Positions 22,311 through 33,135 of a stretch of DNA of 64,000 nucleotides are shown here, in pieces. The DNA comes from Podocnemis expansa (taxonomy: Eukaryota > Chordata > Testudines > Podocnemididae), in NCBI GenBank assembly GCA_007922195.1, contig ML682024.1, positions 7,241,594-7,305,593 on the forward strand. The letters are read 5' to 3'. How positions within the stretch are numbered: the stretch's first letter is position 1; every line of letters starts with the position of its first letter. A program made the translations under genes and the position numbers. The notes beneath the pieces are model-generated. The model was not told where the DNA came from. It saw only the letters and a list, made by a program, of their open reading frames with translations, and ran no database searches.

Positions 22311-24042
22311 ACTCAAGGAAGAAGAGAGGCAAGTGGGAGGGGTAGGGACAGTGGGATGGGGATGCATGAGGTTCGGGGGTTTGAGAGGGAGGCGGGGGGG
22401 CTGAGTGGCAGGGAAGAGGGCTGTGGAAATGGCGGGAAGACAAGGAAAGAAAGAAAGAAAAGAGAAAGGAAAAAAAAAAAAAGAGGGAGCAAGAGCCGGC
22501 AACAGTGGCTGGGGGGAGCCGGAGTCGCAGGAAGCGGTGGCACAGGGGGGGTGCCACAGGAAGTGGGGACGGGAGAGCTGGCAGCCACAGAAAGTGGCTG
22601 CAAGGGGGGGCACAGCAGCCACAGGAGTGGAGGGACCGCGGGGAGAGGAGCTGGGTTCAGCAGCGAAAGGGGGGCTGCAGGGAAAGGAGGGACTGTGGGG
22701 AAAGGAGCTGGAGGCAGTGGGAAAAATCGGGGCACACGGGGGGGGTTGGAAAATAAAGCGGGGGACAAGGAAGATTTGGGTAGGAGAAGTTTATTTAGCT
22801 CAGGGGAATCACAGGGGGGGAACAAAACAACTTAGCAAAACAGCTCTAAGGACTACAAACCAAAGGGAACAACCTTACAATCTAACTTGACACTTCTAAG
22901 GCTTACAAATTAAACTAACAACAATGTTACAACTCACAATGATACTTTTAAGACAAGTTCAAACGATTTAGAGGGGAAGAGATACAACAAGTAATACAGA
23001 ACAGCAGCAAATAATTAGAGACATGGGGAGCTCCTTTAAACAGCGCAGAGTGAAGCAGCAAGTAAAAAAAACGAGAAAGTGAAGGACACAAACAAGCCTG
23101 TAGAGCTAGGAGAGAGCAGTGTCAAAACAGCAGCAAAAGGTGGGAGAACTTAATTTCAAAGAGAGCTGCAGGGGCAGGCTCTTACCAATCTCAGCAGCAG
23201 CAGCAGCAGCATTACAGGCGGGAGAGAGAGACTCATTACTCGGCCGGCAGTTTAAATCGTGGTACACTCGGGGAAGAACTCATGAGCAGAGGAGGTCAGC
23301 GTCTGGGTGATCAGGCCAGGCAGGATGTCAGGAACCATCCTGCCTGAGCCCCCCAAACACTGAGCTTTTAAGCTGTTTTTCCCGCCAGTTCCCTGATTAT
23401 AGGGAATGTGGGGAACAAAGGTGATGTGAGTCATGTCTTCAGTATTCCAAAGATCTTGCAGTTAGGCAGGGCCCACCTACGCCAAGCCCTATAGAGACAA
23501 TGGGGTGTCACGCTTAAGTGATGGCCTGGGAGGGGCAGCCATCAAATCAATTCAATGAGCAATGGACAGGCTCCAAGGGGTGGCAGGGCCAACTGGCATG
23601 CTTGGTGTGGCTTCTGGTATGGTCCAAAAGCTCCAAGGAGTGTCGATGGGCCCATTGGAGAAGGTTGGAGCAGTTTGGGCACCTCTAGACACCTCCTGAG
23701 AGACTCCTTCATTCCAGCTGGTCTCTGCACTGTGCAGCAGCTATTTGGGACTGGGAGGCCTCATCTCCCCTGGTCCCCCTGTGGGTGATGAGGAGGAAGT
23801 GGGCCTGGCAGCTGTGTGAGGGATTGTGGTTTCTTGGGCGTTGCATGGAGCAGATGTTGCACTGACCGCAACATGTTGGGGCCAGCGACTGCAGAGAAAC
23901 CATCTGCAGGGAAAGAAAAGGGCCGAGCGCATCACTGGCTTCCTAGGGCTGCATTCCTCATTTTGCTTGTAGTTGGGTCTTGGGCTCAGGGGAGCCAGGC
24001 AATAGGGCATTGATAGCAGCATTGAGGGGCTCCCAGTGCCCC
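22311..24042. other. Purine-rich tract and unassigned sequence before the receptor gene
   Basis: 22380-22760 is a G/A-rich low-complexity tract (including AAAGAAAGAAAAGAG and a 12-base A run near 22471) that gives spurious Gly/Arg- and Ser/Pro-rich open frames on both strands. 22780-23130 is A-rich. A short CAG run lies at about 23194-23212. From about 23,700 to the first exon the sequence is ordinary and would hold the receptor promoter, but no TATA box or clear motif is seen. Confidence 0.4.
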
Positions 24043-24076
24043 ATGATGGCATTTGCTCTCACTATCCTTCTCCTTG
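24043..24076 (+). CDS. Receptor exon 1: signal peptide start
   Basis: Two adjacent ATGs (24043, 24046) open the hydrophobic stretch MMAFALTILLLG. The donor is G|GTGAGT after phase 1. The coding length (34 bases) is the same as in LILR exon 1. Confidence 0.8.
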
Positions 24077-27000
24077 GTGAGTATTGGACACAGCCAAAGT
24101 GGTTCTTTATGGGATGGATCTGAGACCAGGGAGGGTGTCTATGGTGGGCGGGGGGGGAATCAAAGTAGATCTAAGACCAGCGTGTGTCCATAGTGGGGAG
24201 CAGGGGTCAGATATGAGACCAGGGTGTAAGACAATCCACTCACTCTGGGATGTGGTTTCTAATGAGCCGTCTACTTTCCAGGCTGCTGGCTGGCTGAGTG
24301 GAGTATGGTGTCAGGACGTGAGTATCTGTGAGGAATGGGGCAGCTAGGGGAATGTTTGCATTAAGGATGAGGGAAATGGGTGGTGGGAAGGGGTGCAGAT
24401 CTCCCACCAAGAGGATGATCCTGTGAAACCTCTGCTCCATTCCACAGCCAGAGGTGGTGACTGAGTCCTCACCACACTTATTACAGGGGTGGGCACCACA
24501 GAGGATAGATTCAGCTGTCCTCAAACCTCTGATCCCCAGAAAATACCAAGTCAAGAGACCCACCCACAATGACTTTGATCTCTCCCCAGGGTCCTGGCAA
24601 TAGCCTTGGGGAATGGGTCAGTGAGATCAGTGAGGTAGGGGGAGGCACAGATGTACGGTAGTGGTGTACCATTCTTTCTAGGCCTTTACTGAGCTGCACA
24701 CGAATTGCACTCTGTTTCACTCCTGCGTCAGGCTCAGCCCAACCTGGCAGAGCTATAACTAGGGCAGGGCAACTAGGGATGGTGGCAGAAGGCAGCCTGG
24801 ATGGATCTGGCCCACAGCTTGAGCCCCAGCTGAGGGCAAAATAAAAATGTTAGAACAAATGGAGGGTTTTGCAAACACACATTTTTTGGGGGCCTGTTCT
24901 TGGTGCTACTTGATCAAGTGACTGAAACTGAACCCCAGTTTGCAATACATTTCAAGGCTATTTGAGAAGTGTAGGTTTTAGGATATTTTTAAAAAGAATC
25001 CATATTCAGCCCAACCCCAGCAGAGCTGCTGCTCCTGTAAATATTACAAAAACAGAATGAGGGTGGTTTTGATCTGAGACCCCCCCAGGTCATTCCACAG
25101 TCAGCCCTGACTGCAATGTGGGCAGGCCTGGATTTCGATGCCAGCCACACAGGGTCAATGCAGAGTCACTTCTGACTTCAGTGGGGGCAGGGCTGAATTG
25201 ACCTTTGATAACTGGAAGCAGAGCAGGAATCAGAGCTTAGGACCCTCCTGTCCCTTCCTGTGTCTTACGCCAGCCAACGCCTACTGGCTCTGTGTGACTC
25301 CCAGGGCAGGAGATGGGATACGACCCATTGGAGAGACAGACGGGCAGAGGATTGAATGAGATGGATGAAGTTTTTGTCATCCCCACTTAATGCGTGTTTG
25401 TTTGTGAATCCAGGGGGCTCCTACCCCAAACCCTCCATCTCTGTCAGCCCCAGTGGGGTGATCTCCATGGGGGGAAATGTCACCATCCGCTGTCGGCATC
25501 GGCACCAGGGCATGAGAATCCTCCTCTACAAAGATGAAAATGAGAGTTATCTGAATTACACAGACCTGGCTGGTTCTGAAGCTGAATTTTCCATCTCCAA
25601 TGTGAGCCTGAAACAGAAGGGCAGCTACCGGTGTCGTTATGCTGAGAGAGCTGGATCTGGCACCTACTCAGAGCTCAGTGACCCTGTGCAGATCATTGTA
25701 GCAGGTGAGCCCAGCTCAGCCTCTTCCTGCCTGCCCCTCCCCAGCCAGACCCCAGGGGGTCTCCACCAGCCCTGGTGCCAAGTATATGGGATGCCCGGCC
25801 AGTGAGGGATGGGAGAGGGGACAATCAGCTCCCGGGATACATCTGTATGGAGGGGAGAAGATGATCATAGCTCCCAGAAGGCAGGCATGAAGAGAAGGGG
25901 GAGATCTCAACCTGATGACCTTGGTGCTCTGGACCCCAAGTGAGACTTTGTCCCAGCTCTGCCCCTCCACGCTGGGCCAGGAGCAGTGGCTCTGCCGTGG
26001 TCTGTCCCAGGCCCCGTCGCCTTCCCATTGAAGAGCTCAGCTACCTCATCCATCAGTTTCCTTGAGCCCAGCAGGGAGGTGGGTTAGCACTAGTTGGGGA
26101 GGAGTTAGGACCCTATGGGGTTGGGGGCAGCACCGAGGTCTGGAATTTGTTTGTACAATGATGGGGCCAGGAGTGCAGCAGCCAGGGCAGAGACTCAGCT
26201 GAGGTCACATTTCCTACCCCCAAGGCGAGCCAGACAGACTGGAGCAGCTACAGCTGCTGTGATCACCCTGAATTGGAGCAAACACTATCCGAGTGATCCT
26301 ATGGGGCTGGTGGTAGCAAGAGAGGGGCCCAGGTCAGCATCCGTGCTACCAGCCCCACACTCAGCCAGACCCTCAGGGGGTTTAGCACCAATGCAATGTC
26401 CAGGCGTGGTGCCGTGGAGGTCAGGAATGAGAGCTCACACTTGCCTCCCTCTGTCTGCAGCAAGCCAGGTGCACCATCCTGTGGCAGCCTGAGCTGGGGA
26501 GGTGCTGTGCTGCAGTGTCTGTGCCAAGTAGAATCACTCATGGGCTCATGGCTTTGTGTGCAGCCTGTAACAGCGCGGCCTGGCCAAGAGGTGATGGGTG
26601 GACCCCGCAGGCATATCTGTGTCCCTCAGAGGGGGCAGCATCTCCTCCCCCACCTGAATGGAAGGAAAAGTCAGCACCTGGAGACCACTATGGGAGAGCC
26701 CAGAGGCCAGGGGGCATCCAGGGCTCCCCTTGACTGCAGCCTGCATCAACCATTGTGGGCATGAGCTGTCAGCCACCAGCGACTGCACTGTGCCTGCAAA
26801 CACTTCCCAGGGCTGTTCTCTGCCCTCCAGCCCCTCCCTGTCCTGCTGGGGGCAGCTCAGCCACTGCCCCATCCAGGGCTCCACAGAGAACAGCCCAGGG
26901 TCCTCTGTGTGTGGGGCCGGATGCAGAGTATGAGGCAGGGGCCAGCATGTGAAGATCCCAGGAAGCAGGGAGCTGCAAGTCCATATCTCTGGTCCAGGAG

Positions 27001-29068
27001 CCCAGCTCACAGAGCCAGATTTTGGGCTTGGAACTCTGGGATATTGGAGAAAATCTCTGCCCAAAGCCCCTGGATCTGCCAGTGGCTGAGGCTGTCCAGA
27101 AAAGAAAGGGCTGGGTGACAGCCTGGGTCTGACTTTTCACTACATGTCTCCTGTGCACAGATCCCAGGTTACCCAGATCCACCATCTCTGTGCACTCCAC
27201 CTCAGTAACTGCCCCAACGTCAAACATCACCATCCTGTGTCAGGGGCCGCACTGGTTCGTGAGGTTCTTCCTGCACAAGGCTGGAGACCTGAACTCACAG
27301 GAACATGTGCGCCCTGCTCGGTTTGGGGCTAAGTTCCACATTCCCAATGTGGGCTGGCAGCACGGAGGGAGATATAGCTGCAGTTACCGGCTCCAGTCAG
27401 AGCCATTCATCTCATCAGAGCCCAGCAACCCATTGGAGCTGGTGGTAGCAGGTGAGAGGCCCAATTCAGTGTCCCTACTTCCAAACCCCCAGCTGGTCAG
27501 TCCTTTTGGGGGTGCTCTGCTGCTGTGGGACACTCTGAGTCATATTCTGCCCTGAGCTCGGGGCCCAGGGAGTTGACACCCAGCAGAGAAGAGGGATGGA
27601 CTCACTGGGGGACTCCCCAGTCAGGGGTAGCAGCAACTTCTGGAGATCAGAGGAGGGTCAGCCCCCAGGGGAGCTGCAGAGACGGGCTTTTTCAGAGGGA
27701 CACTCATCCCCTTGCACTGGGGACACACAGAAAAGATGGAGCCCAGGGGCTGCCGAACTGGCATCATCCCTAGCCACAAATATACCCCTGCTTTACCCCC
27801 ACTGCTAGGAATGTCTGTGAGGATTGATGCTGAGTTATAGGGGGTGGAGGGAAATCGCTAAGTTGCAATTTCAGCCCCTTCTCCTCCCCCTCTACCTGAC
27901 AGACTCTGGTTCTGTTCCCACAGGGGGAACCAACCTGACCCAGACTGGAGCAGTGCCAGCTCCCAGCCACCCAGGCAGTGCTGGGCCAGGTACAGGCCCT
28001 GAGAAACAATCGGCATTGAACGACTCCCAGAAACAGGCTCATGCTGCCCAAGGAGCCACCCCTGGGGGAAGCCACGAAAGTCTGGGGCTGGCTGGGTGGG
28101 GCAGGGGCAGTGACTCCTGGTGCATGGGCCCAGAGACCAGTGGAGGGGGCATACCCCCCACTCCCTCTTCATCATCAGACCCCCCAGGTTCTTCAACACC
28201 TCCTGCCCTGCATGTGACTGTTTGGAAGCTGTGGGAGACTTGAGGAGGGGGCCTGGATTTAGAGGGAGAGGGGTACTGGGATGTGAAGTTGGCCCCAGCT
28301 TGGTGCTTGCGTCCTGGGCACCATGGGTGCTGGATGCCTGGCTCCCGTTTGCTCCTTGAGGTGCATGATGCCCCCCTAGCTATTGGGGGGGTTACCCAGA
28401 ATTCCCTGTGCTCTTGCATCTCCTCCCCCGCAATGAGGTCCCAGGGAACCCCCCACCTGACCACTACTGGTAGATGTTCTGCTGTCTCTGTCTGCAGCAA
28501 GTGACTTTCCAGCCTCCCTCAGTGCATGCTGCCCAGCTGCATCTGGCAGGAGCCGAATGCCCCGGGAATAGGCTCATGGCACAGCAGACAGGCCAGGGCA
28601 GAAGCCCCTATGGGGTGGTCAGAGGGTCTTATATTGACAGGGAGCTGGGGTGGTTACCTGTTCTACGGGGCTGTGACTGTCCCAAGCCCTGGCCTGGCCC
28701 TGTGGGGTGCTGGGTGACTCGGGGGCAGTTTCTGCCCATGGGTGCTCCCTTCACTGAGGAAGACATGTTTCAACCCCTCATGGACGTATGATTTAGCTGT
28801 GGTGCCTGAGAGACCCCTAGAGGGGATTCAGGCTGGGCCTGCCAGACAGAGGGGATTCATGGCTCCACTCCAGGGGCAGCACCAGCTGCTGATTTCCCTG
28901 ACCAAGTCACTGAGTAACTCTCACCTTTTCTCCACAGGAGTCTCCGTGGGGTGCCTGGATTTCACCTATGTAAATATCACCCGCCTGGGGCTGGGTGTCA
29001 TGGTCCTGCTGGTCCTGGTCCTGATCCTGTCTGAGGCCTGTTACAGCTGGCCCAGGGGGGTATCCTAG
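24043..29068 (+). CDS. Activating leukocyte Ig-like receptor, six coding exons
   Basis: Spliced exons: 24043-24076, 24282-24317, 25414-25704, 27161-27451, 27924-27989, 28938-29068. All introns are GT-AG and phase 1, and the 849 coding bases give about 282 aa. A signal peptide split by a 36-bp mini-exon, then one exon per Ig domain, a stalk exon and a transmembrane exon is the layout of LILR/KIR/FCAR/OSCAR/TARM1-type genes of the leukocyte receptor complex. Both Ig domains keep their Cys pair and the GSYRCRY / GRYSCSY end motif, and each ends in the typical VA-G junction. The transmembrane segment contains NITRLGLG followed by a Leu/Val run. The basic residue and the tail of about ten residues without ITIM or ITAM predict pairing with an adaptor such as FcR-gamma. 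The orthologue cannot be named from sequence alone; a TARM1-like or LILRA-like label would be usual for reptiles. Confidence 0.85.
24282..24317 (+). CDS. Receptor exon 2: 36-bp signal-peptide mini-exon
   Basis: Bounded by a TTTCCAG acceptor and a GTGAGT donor. Exactly 36 bases, phase 1 to phase 1, encoding the CWLAEWSMVSG end of the leader. The 36-bp mini-exon is a hallmark of leukocyte receptor complex Ig genes and is too short for ORF detection. Confidence 0.8.
25414..25704 (+). CDS. Receptor exon 3: first Ig-like domain
   Basis: 291 bases between AATCCAG and GTGAGC. Shows YPKPSISVSPSG at the start, Cys in VTIRCRH, LLYKDENE in place of the core Trp (as in LILR domains) and the second Cys in GSYRCRY. 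Potential N-glycosylation sites are NVT, NES, NYT and NVS. Confidence 0.88.
26180..26320 (+). pseudogene. Relic Ig-domain exon within the D1-D2 intron
   Basis: Out-of-frame remains read GAGCAGCTACAGCTGC (SSYSC), then CACCCTGAATTGGAGC, then CTGGTGGTAGCA. These match the 3' half of the Ig-exon class seen in the neighbouring pseudogene (11110-11240), with frame breaks and no clean splice sites. The ancestral receptor therefore probably had one more Ig domain. Confidence 0.6.
27161..27451 (+). CDS. Receptor exon 4: second Ig-like domain
   Basis: 291 bases between GTGCACAG and GTGAGA. Cys in ITILCQGPHWFVRFFLHK and in GGRYSCSY; ends NPLELVVA. The QGP...VRFFLHKAGD block is typical of non-mammalian LRC-type Ig domains. 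Confidence 0.88.
27924..27989 (+). CDS. Receptor exon 5: stalk
   Basis: 66 bases, CCCACAG acceptor and GTACAG donor. Encodes a Gly/Pro/Ser/Thr-rich linker (GGTNLTQTGAVPAPSHPG). The same exon is recognisable, damaged, at about 13175-13222. Confidence 0.7.
28938..29068 (+). CDS. Receptor exon 6: transmembrane segment and stop
   Basis: Begins after CTCCACAG and encodes FTYVNITRLGLG followed by VMVLLVLVLILSEACYS, then a short tail ending in TAG at 29066-29068. The Arg near the outer face of the helix is the adaptor-binding feature. The stop is followed by a GTGAAT that could be an alternative donor; the next AG (29169) precedes another short open stretch ending in TGA. Confidence 0.82.
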
Positions 29069-29419
29069 GTGAATTGACCTCCCTTCAGTGTCCTTTGCTC
29101 CCCTAGAGGCTGAGCCCTTGGCAACACAGGTCCCTCTATCTCTAACCTGCCATCTCTCTGTGCTCCTAGGAGCCAGAATTTGGCCATGTGGCAAAGAGCT
29201 GCTGCCCCTTGAAGACCTGAGACACCAGCAGAGGAACCCTTAAGCTCCATACACCTGTGCCTCGGAGAATCTCCCCCCCCCCCCCAAGTGACGGCTGTAC
29301 CCTGGGATTGAGCTCTTACCTTTCAGTTCCCTGTCTCTATGCACCCCAGAACCAACCCCCCCAGTGGGCAACTCCACCTGTGCATGTTACTAACAGGGAC
29401 TGTCTCCTGGCAGAAAAAC

Positions 29420-29425
29420 ATTAAA
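29420..29425 (+). promoter_or_regulatory. Candidate polyadenylation signal of the receptor gene
   Basis: ATTAAA about 350 bases after the stop codon; the only such hexamer close downstream. Confidence 0.4.
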
Positions 29426-29436
29426 CCGGACTGGCT

Positions 29437-29520
29437 CCCTGGGAAGAGAGTGGTGTCTAGTAGTTAGAGCAGGATGGGGCTAGAAGCCAGGACTCCTGGG
29501 TTTTGTTCCAAAGTCATTTT
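29437..29520 (+). repeat. SINE-like fragment with tRNA-like promoter blocks
   Basis: GTGGTGTCTAGTAGTTAGAGC resembles a Pol III A-box region, and ACTCCTGGGTTTTGTTCC lies at B-box spacing. A second, related piece is at about 30105-30185 (CCAGGACTCCTGGGG, then GTGGGGTCTAGTGGCT). Confidence 0.55.
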
Positions 29521-29689
29521 TCCTTGGGGTTCTAGTTTCATACTCAACCATCAATTGATGAGTCGCTGATACACATTCCTCTGGGCCCTGGTGCCAGATG
29601 GGGTCCCTGATAGTAGTAATTCTTGGGGGAGAATGTACAGCTCTGGCACAGCCACGTCTCATGCTGCAACTTCAAGAACTGCACAAAAG

Positions 29690-29800
29690 AAGGGCAGAAT
29701 CATTATTTGCCTCCCACCTTACAGATGGGTAAACTAAGGAACAGGAAGGTAGTATCACACAACCAGGAATAGAGCTTGGGTGTCTTTAGTCCCCTATTCC
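29690..29800 (-). repeat. MIR-like SINE fragment, reverse orientation
   Basis: CACCTTACAGATGGGTAAAC followed by TAAGGAACAGGAAGGT and TCACACAACCAGGAATAGAG is the reverse complement of the MIR 'CCTCAGTTTCCTCATCTGTAA'-type region with its flanks. MIR elements are old tRNA-derived SINEs found across amniotes. Confidence 0.65.
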
Positions 29801-30189
29801 TTTAGTCCCACTAGGGTACTAAAATGATGGCTGCTGGGTTTTCATTTCAATGTTCATTAGACTCAGATGCTGGAAACTCAGTAGAGAGACAAGCACTCTG
29901 TGTCAAAGCTACGTCCAGCTCATTTCAGATGCCACCACAATGATGCTTGGCTCTTCTGAGGAATTGGAAGCTTAGTTGGTGCTGTTTAGCACATGAGCCA
30001 GCCCTGACTGTCAGGGGACAGTGTCTGCTACTGAGCCTCCTTCCCTGCACCCTGCAGCACAGTGGCCCCTTGTGCCACACTGGGGCTTAGTGGGTTAAAA
30101 CAGGTGGGCAGGGAGCCAGGACTCCTGGGGTTTTTCCCTGGCTTTGGAAGGGGAGTGGGGTCTAGTGGCTGGGTGGGTGCCGTGTCCCC

Positions 30190-31250
30190 AGTTTTCCACT
30201 GCTACTGGGGACCTTAGTCTTGACCTGCAGTACCATGAGCTGAAGAGAATTATTCTCTCATTTTGAACCAGGGACTCATCTACCCTATTATCCTGGCTGC
30301 CCGCCTGACACTCATCCTCCCCAACAAAATGGACATTGTTCTATGGGAGAGTCCCCCTGTGGCCGGTGAAGGATAAAGTCCTCACAGCTGGTGCTCTTGG
30401 AGCTCCCTAACAGCTGTTTCTCTCTCTAGTGCTTGCCTGTGGGGGGCTGATTCCAGGCTCGGAGCTGGCTCTTGTTGCGGGATGTACCCCATGTGGACAG
30501 TTATGTTGTGATTTGTGTATTATGCCCTTTCCCCCTCATGGTATAACTGTGTAGAGTCTAATGCAAAGTCTGGTTTGTACAGTGTTTCTGGAATGCTCAT
30601 GACATAACTGCATGTTACTATTAGGCTAGACTGAATGTTCCCTGCAGTGTTATACATGTAGAGATGTGAAATACATGTGTCACACTGCTCGGTCTTGTCC
30701 CCAAATGTGTGTCTCACATGGCTGGAAATGATGCAGACAGCCACAAACCTCAGAGTTCACACCTCGCAGAAGCATACATGCAGCAACAACAGGCTTCCGG
30801 AGAACCCCATAATGTGATCCTCATTTGACTCAAGTGAGTGAGATCAAACCCACTGCCAGGCAGGCCTAATCACCTAACCCCAGGTGATCTTGTTAAAAGA
30901 AAGAGACACTTTTGTCTAAGGAGCTCCCCCTTGGAATCCATCTGCAATGCAGCATCAAGACACTGCCAACTGCTCATGGATGATGGGAAGAGCTAATGTC
31001 ACAGACTGAAAAGCTACTGAAATATTAAGTTTAGTTTAGGCTGTGAGTTACTTTTTAGTTAATTTGTGAGCTAATCTTTGGTTTATATTAATCTAATTCA
31101 TTATCACGTAAAATCTTGCTGCACTCAGTTAACTTGTTTGGTTTACCTGAAGCAGTGCATGTAGATGGAATGCATGCAGAGAACTCACCTGGAGTGCCAG
31201 AGTTGGTGCATATCGATTTCTTTGATAACTGATGGACAAATGTAAATGAG
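30190..31250. other. Unassigned AT-richer sequence
   Basis: No gene recognised. It lies between SINE fragments and a hAT MITE. Possible LTR-like segments near 30520-30720 have no partner in the window. Confidence 0.35.
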
Positions 31251-31258
31251 CTTGCAGG

Positions 31259-32094
31259 CAATGTTCCCTCTAAGAGATGGTGGCAGCTGAGCAACTCATG
31301 TTGCTCTCTGCGCTGCCCCCCCCCGTGGGCTTGCTGCACTGCCCCTCCCGGTGGGCCCGCTCCTGCCCCCCCAGCAGCCCCCCCACCCCTGTGGGCCCGC
31401 TCCCAGCTGCCCCCCCTGCCCCCTACTCCCAGCAGGCCCCCCGCCCCCGTGGGCCCAATCCCGGCCGCCCCCGCTCCTGAAGGCCCTCCCGTTCCCGCGG
31501 GCCTGTTCCCGGCTGCCGCCCCGCTCCCATGGGCCCACTCCCAGCTGCCCAGCAGCCCCCCTGCGCCCAGCCACCCTTCTACCCCCGCGGCCTGCTCCCG
31601 GCCGCCCCCCCGCCCCCGGCTCCTAGCTGCCCCCTACTCCCGGCGGCCCCCCCGCTCCTACAGGCCCGCTCCTGGCCGCCCCCCCCGCCCCTGGCTCCTA
31701 GCTGCCCCCTACTCCCGGCAGCCACCCCTGCTCCCAGTGGCCCCCCCCCTGCCCCCACGGGCCTGCTCCCGGCCACCTCCGCAGGCCCACTCCCAGCTGC
31801 CCAGCAGCCTCCCTGCCCCCACTCCCGGTGACCCCCAGAAACTTACCTCGTGGCTGGAGCCAGACGGCCCAGCCACAGCTGCTGGGGCCAGAGAAGCTCT
31901 ACGGGGCATGCCCAGATTTTCTGGGCATGCTCCATTAGAGCTTCTCTGGGCGGGAGTTTTGAAAACTCCCAGCCCCAGAGGAGCTCTAACCAGGGACTGT
32001 GGCTGCCGGCGATGCTCTGCCAGCAGCCTTCGCTGCGCTGGCGGCTGCGGCGGGCTGCGCTGCAGCGCGCCAGCGCAGCTTAGAGGGAACATTG
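31259..32094 (+). mobile_element. Non-autonomous hAT MITE (family H-B), copy 2
   Basis: 836 bp beginning CAATGTTCCCTCTAAG and ending CTTAGAGGGAACATTG, with a perfect 8-bp duplication CTTGCAGG (31251-31258 and 32095-32102). The interior 31310-31840 is C-rich with short imperfect CCCGCTCC/GCCGCCCC-type repeats. The long Pro/Ala frames in it (to 237 aa) are compositional. It is twice the length of the 406-bp copy at 16594; the expansion lies in the C-rich part. Confidence 0.93.
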
Positions 32095-32102
32095 CTTGCA
32101 GG

Positions 32103-32452
32103 ATGTACTCAGCAGCACTGAACTCTGGAAGATGGCAATTCCTGGATTTGCATCTGGGATAGGGGCATTTCCTGGGGGGTGTCTATCCCATAAGTGGCTG
32201 TCCAGAAATTCTCCTTTGCTGGGGCAGGAACTGATTACTACCACCAGAGGCTGGGTTGAGCTGACTCAGGAGCTGGTGGTTCACACAGCAAAACATAGCG
32301 AGTCAGGCTTAGGAATGAGGAATGGGAGTGAGACAGCTACACACCAATCGGGGGGGGAACGTCACATCCCCATTGCACCCACTTCCCATACATTCCATGG
32401 CTCATGTTGCACATGGCAGGCTCACCAGCTGAGAGGGAAGGCTGCAGAGTCA
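32103..32452. other. Unassigned sequence
   Basis: Nothing recognisable; a short spacer between the MITE and a truncated LTR fragment. Confidence 0.35.
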
Positions 32453-32502
32453 TGTCAATGGAGGTGGCAGACATAATGGCCCCCCAATGTAGCCCTCTAG
32501 AC
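32453..32502 (+). repeat. 5' fragment of solo LTR family L-B
   Basis: Starts TGTCAATGGAGGTGGCAGAC and runs to CCCTCTAGAC, matching the first ~50 bases of 5795 and 57965. The remaining ~850 bases are missing and the sequence changes abruptly to a GC-rich block. Confidence 0.7.
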
Positions 32503-32774
32503 CAGGGGTACTCAAAAGGCGGCCCGCGGTCCACAATGCGGACCGCAAAGCCCTTTCCCATGGACCGCGACAGCAGGGGCGTCACTGGGGCGGGGAGAGA
32601 CCCAGGGCATGGGCCCCGCCCCCAGAGGGCAGGCCCCACCCCCCAGCCAGAAGGGCATGCCCCCTGGCTTGGGATACAGCCGGGGGAGGCCGCGTCGCTG
32701 CCGGCAGCTAGGCCGCGGCGCGGCGCAGCGCAGCCTGGACTGGCCCAGCCCGGCCTGGCCCAGCCCGGCCCGCC

Positions 32775-32846
32775 ATGCCGCACAGCTTCAAGCCCGGAGA
32801 CCTGGTCTTCACCAAGATGAAAGGGTACCCGCACTGGCTGGCCCGG
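32775..32846 (+). pseudogene. HDGFL2: Orphan first coding exon of an HDGFL2-like PWWP gene
   Basis: ATG at 32775 opens exactly 24 codons, [19 protein letters not shown] then HWLAR, followed by a perfect GTGAGC donor. HDGF-family proteins (HDGF, HDGFL2, PSIP1) start with this PWWP-domain strand; the MPH...FKPGDLVF start fits HDGFL2 best. The upstream 100 bases are very CpG-rich with GGCCCAGCCC repeats, like a housekeeping 5' UTR. The family's conserved Pro in HWPAR is Leu here, and Ala is Thr in VFAK. No second PWWP exon is seen downstream. The donor rules out a processed copy. A displaced genomic fragment is most likely; a real gene with a very long first intron is the alternative. Confidence 0.65.
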
Positions 32847-32936
32847 GTGAGCCCCAGCCCAGCCTGCCTGGGGGCTGCCCTGCCCCTGCCCCTGCCCCGC
32901 GCTGGGGGCGGGGTCTGAGTGTTGAGGAGCTGGGCT

Positions 32937-33135
32937 GCTCCGGGTCATGGGGTGCTGGGGTGGGGCAGTTGGTGGGGAAATGGGGTGCAAGGGTGGCTGT
33001 TGGCAGAGGTGGGGTGCAGGGGGTAATGGGTCATGAGGTGCTGGGGTGGGTGGTGGGGAAATGGGGTGCAGGGGCGGATGTTGGCAGAGGTAGGGTGCAG
33101 GGTGTAATGGGTCACGAGGTGCTGGGGTGGGAGCT
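32937..33135 (+). repeat. G-rich tandem repeat of about 115 bp
   Basis: The unit includes GGGGAAATGGGGTGCA, TGTTGGCAGAGGT, GGGGTGCAGGG and AATGGGTCATGAGGTGCTGG, repeated nearly twice and partly again to about 33200. It lies in the intron-like sequence after the orphan exon. Confidence 0.65.

Noticed and set aside
22260..22835. Gly/Lys-rich 191-codon open frame and its antisense Ser/Pro frame
   Set aside because: Translations of a G/A low-complexity tract; no conserved features.
24043..29068. Inhibitory receptor interpretation
   Set aside because: No ITIM-like motif was found in the last exon or in the short open stretch after 29169; the transmembrane Arg points the other way.
31449..32162. 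237-codon Pro/Ala-rich open frame
   Set aside because: Lies within the C-rich core of a hAT MITE and runs through its inverted repeat end; compositional.
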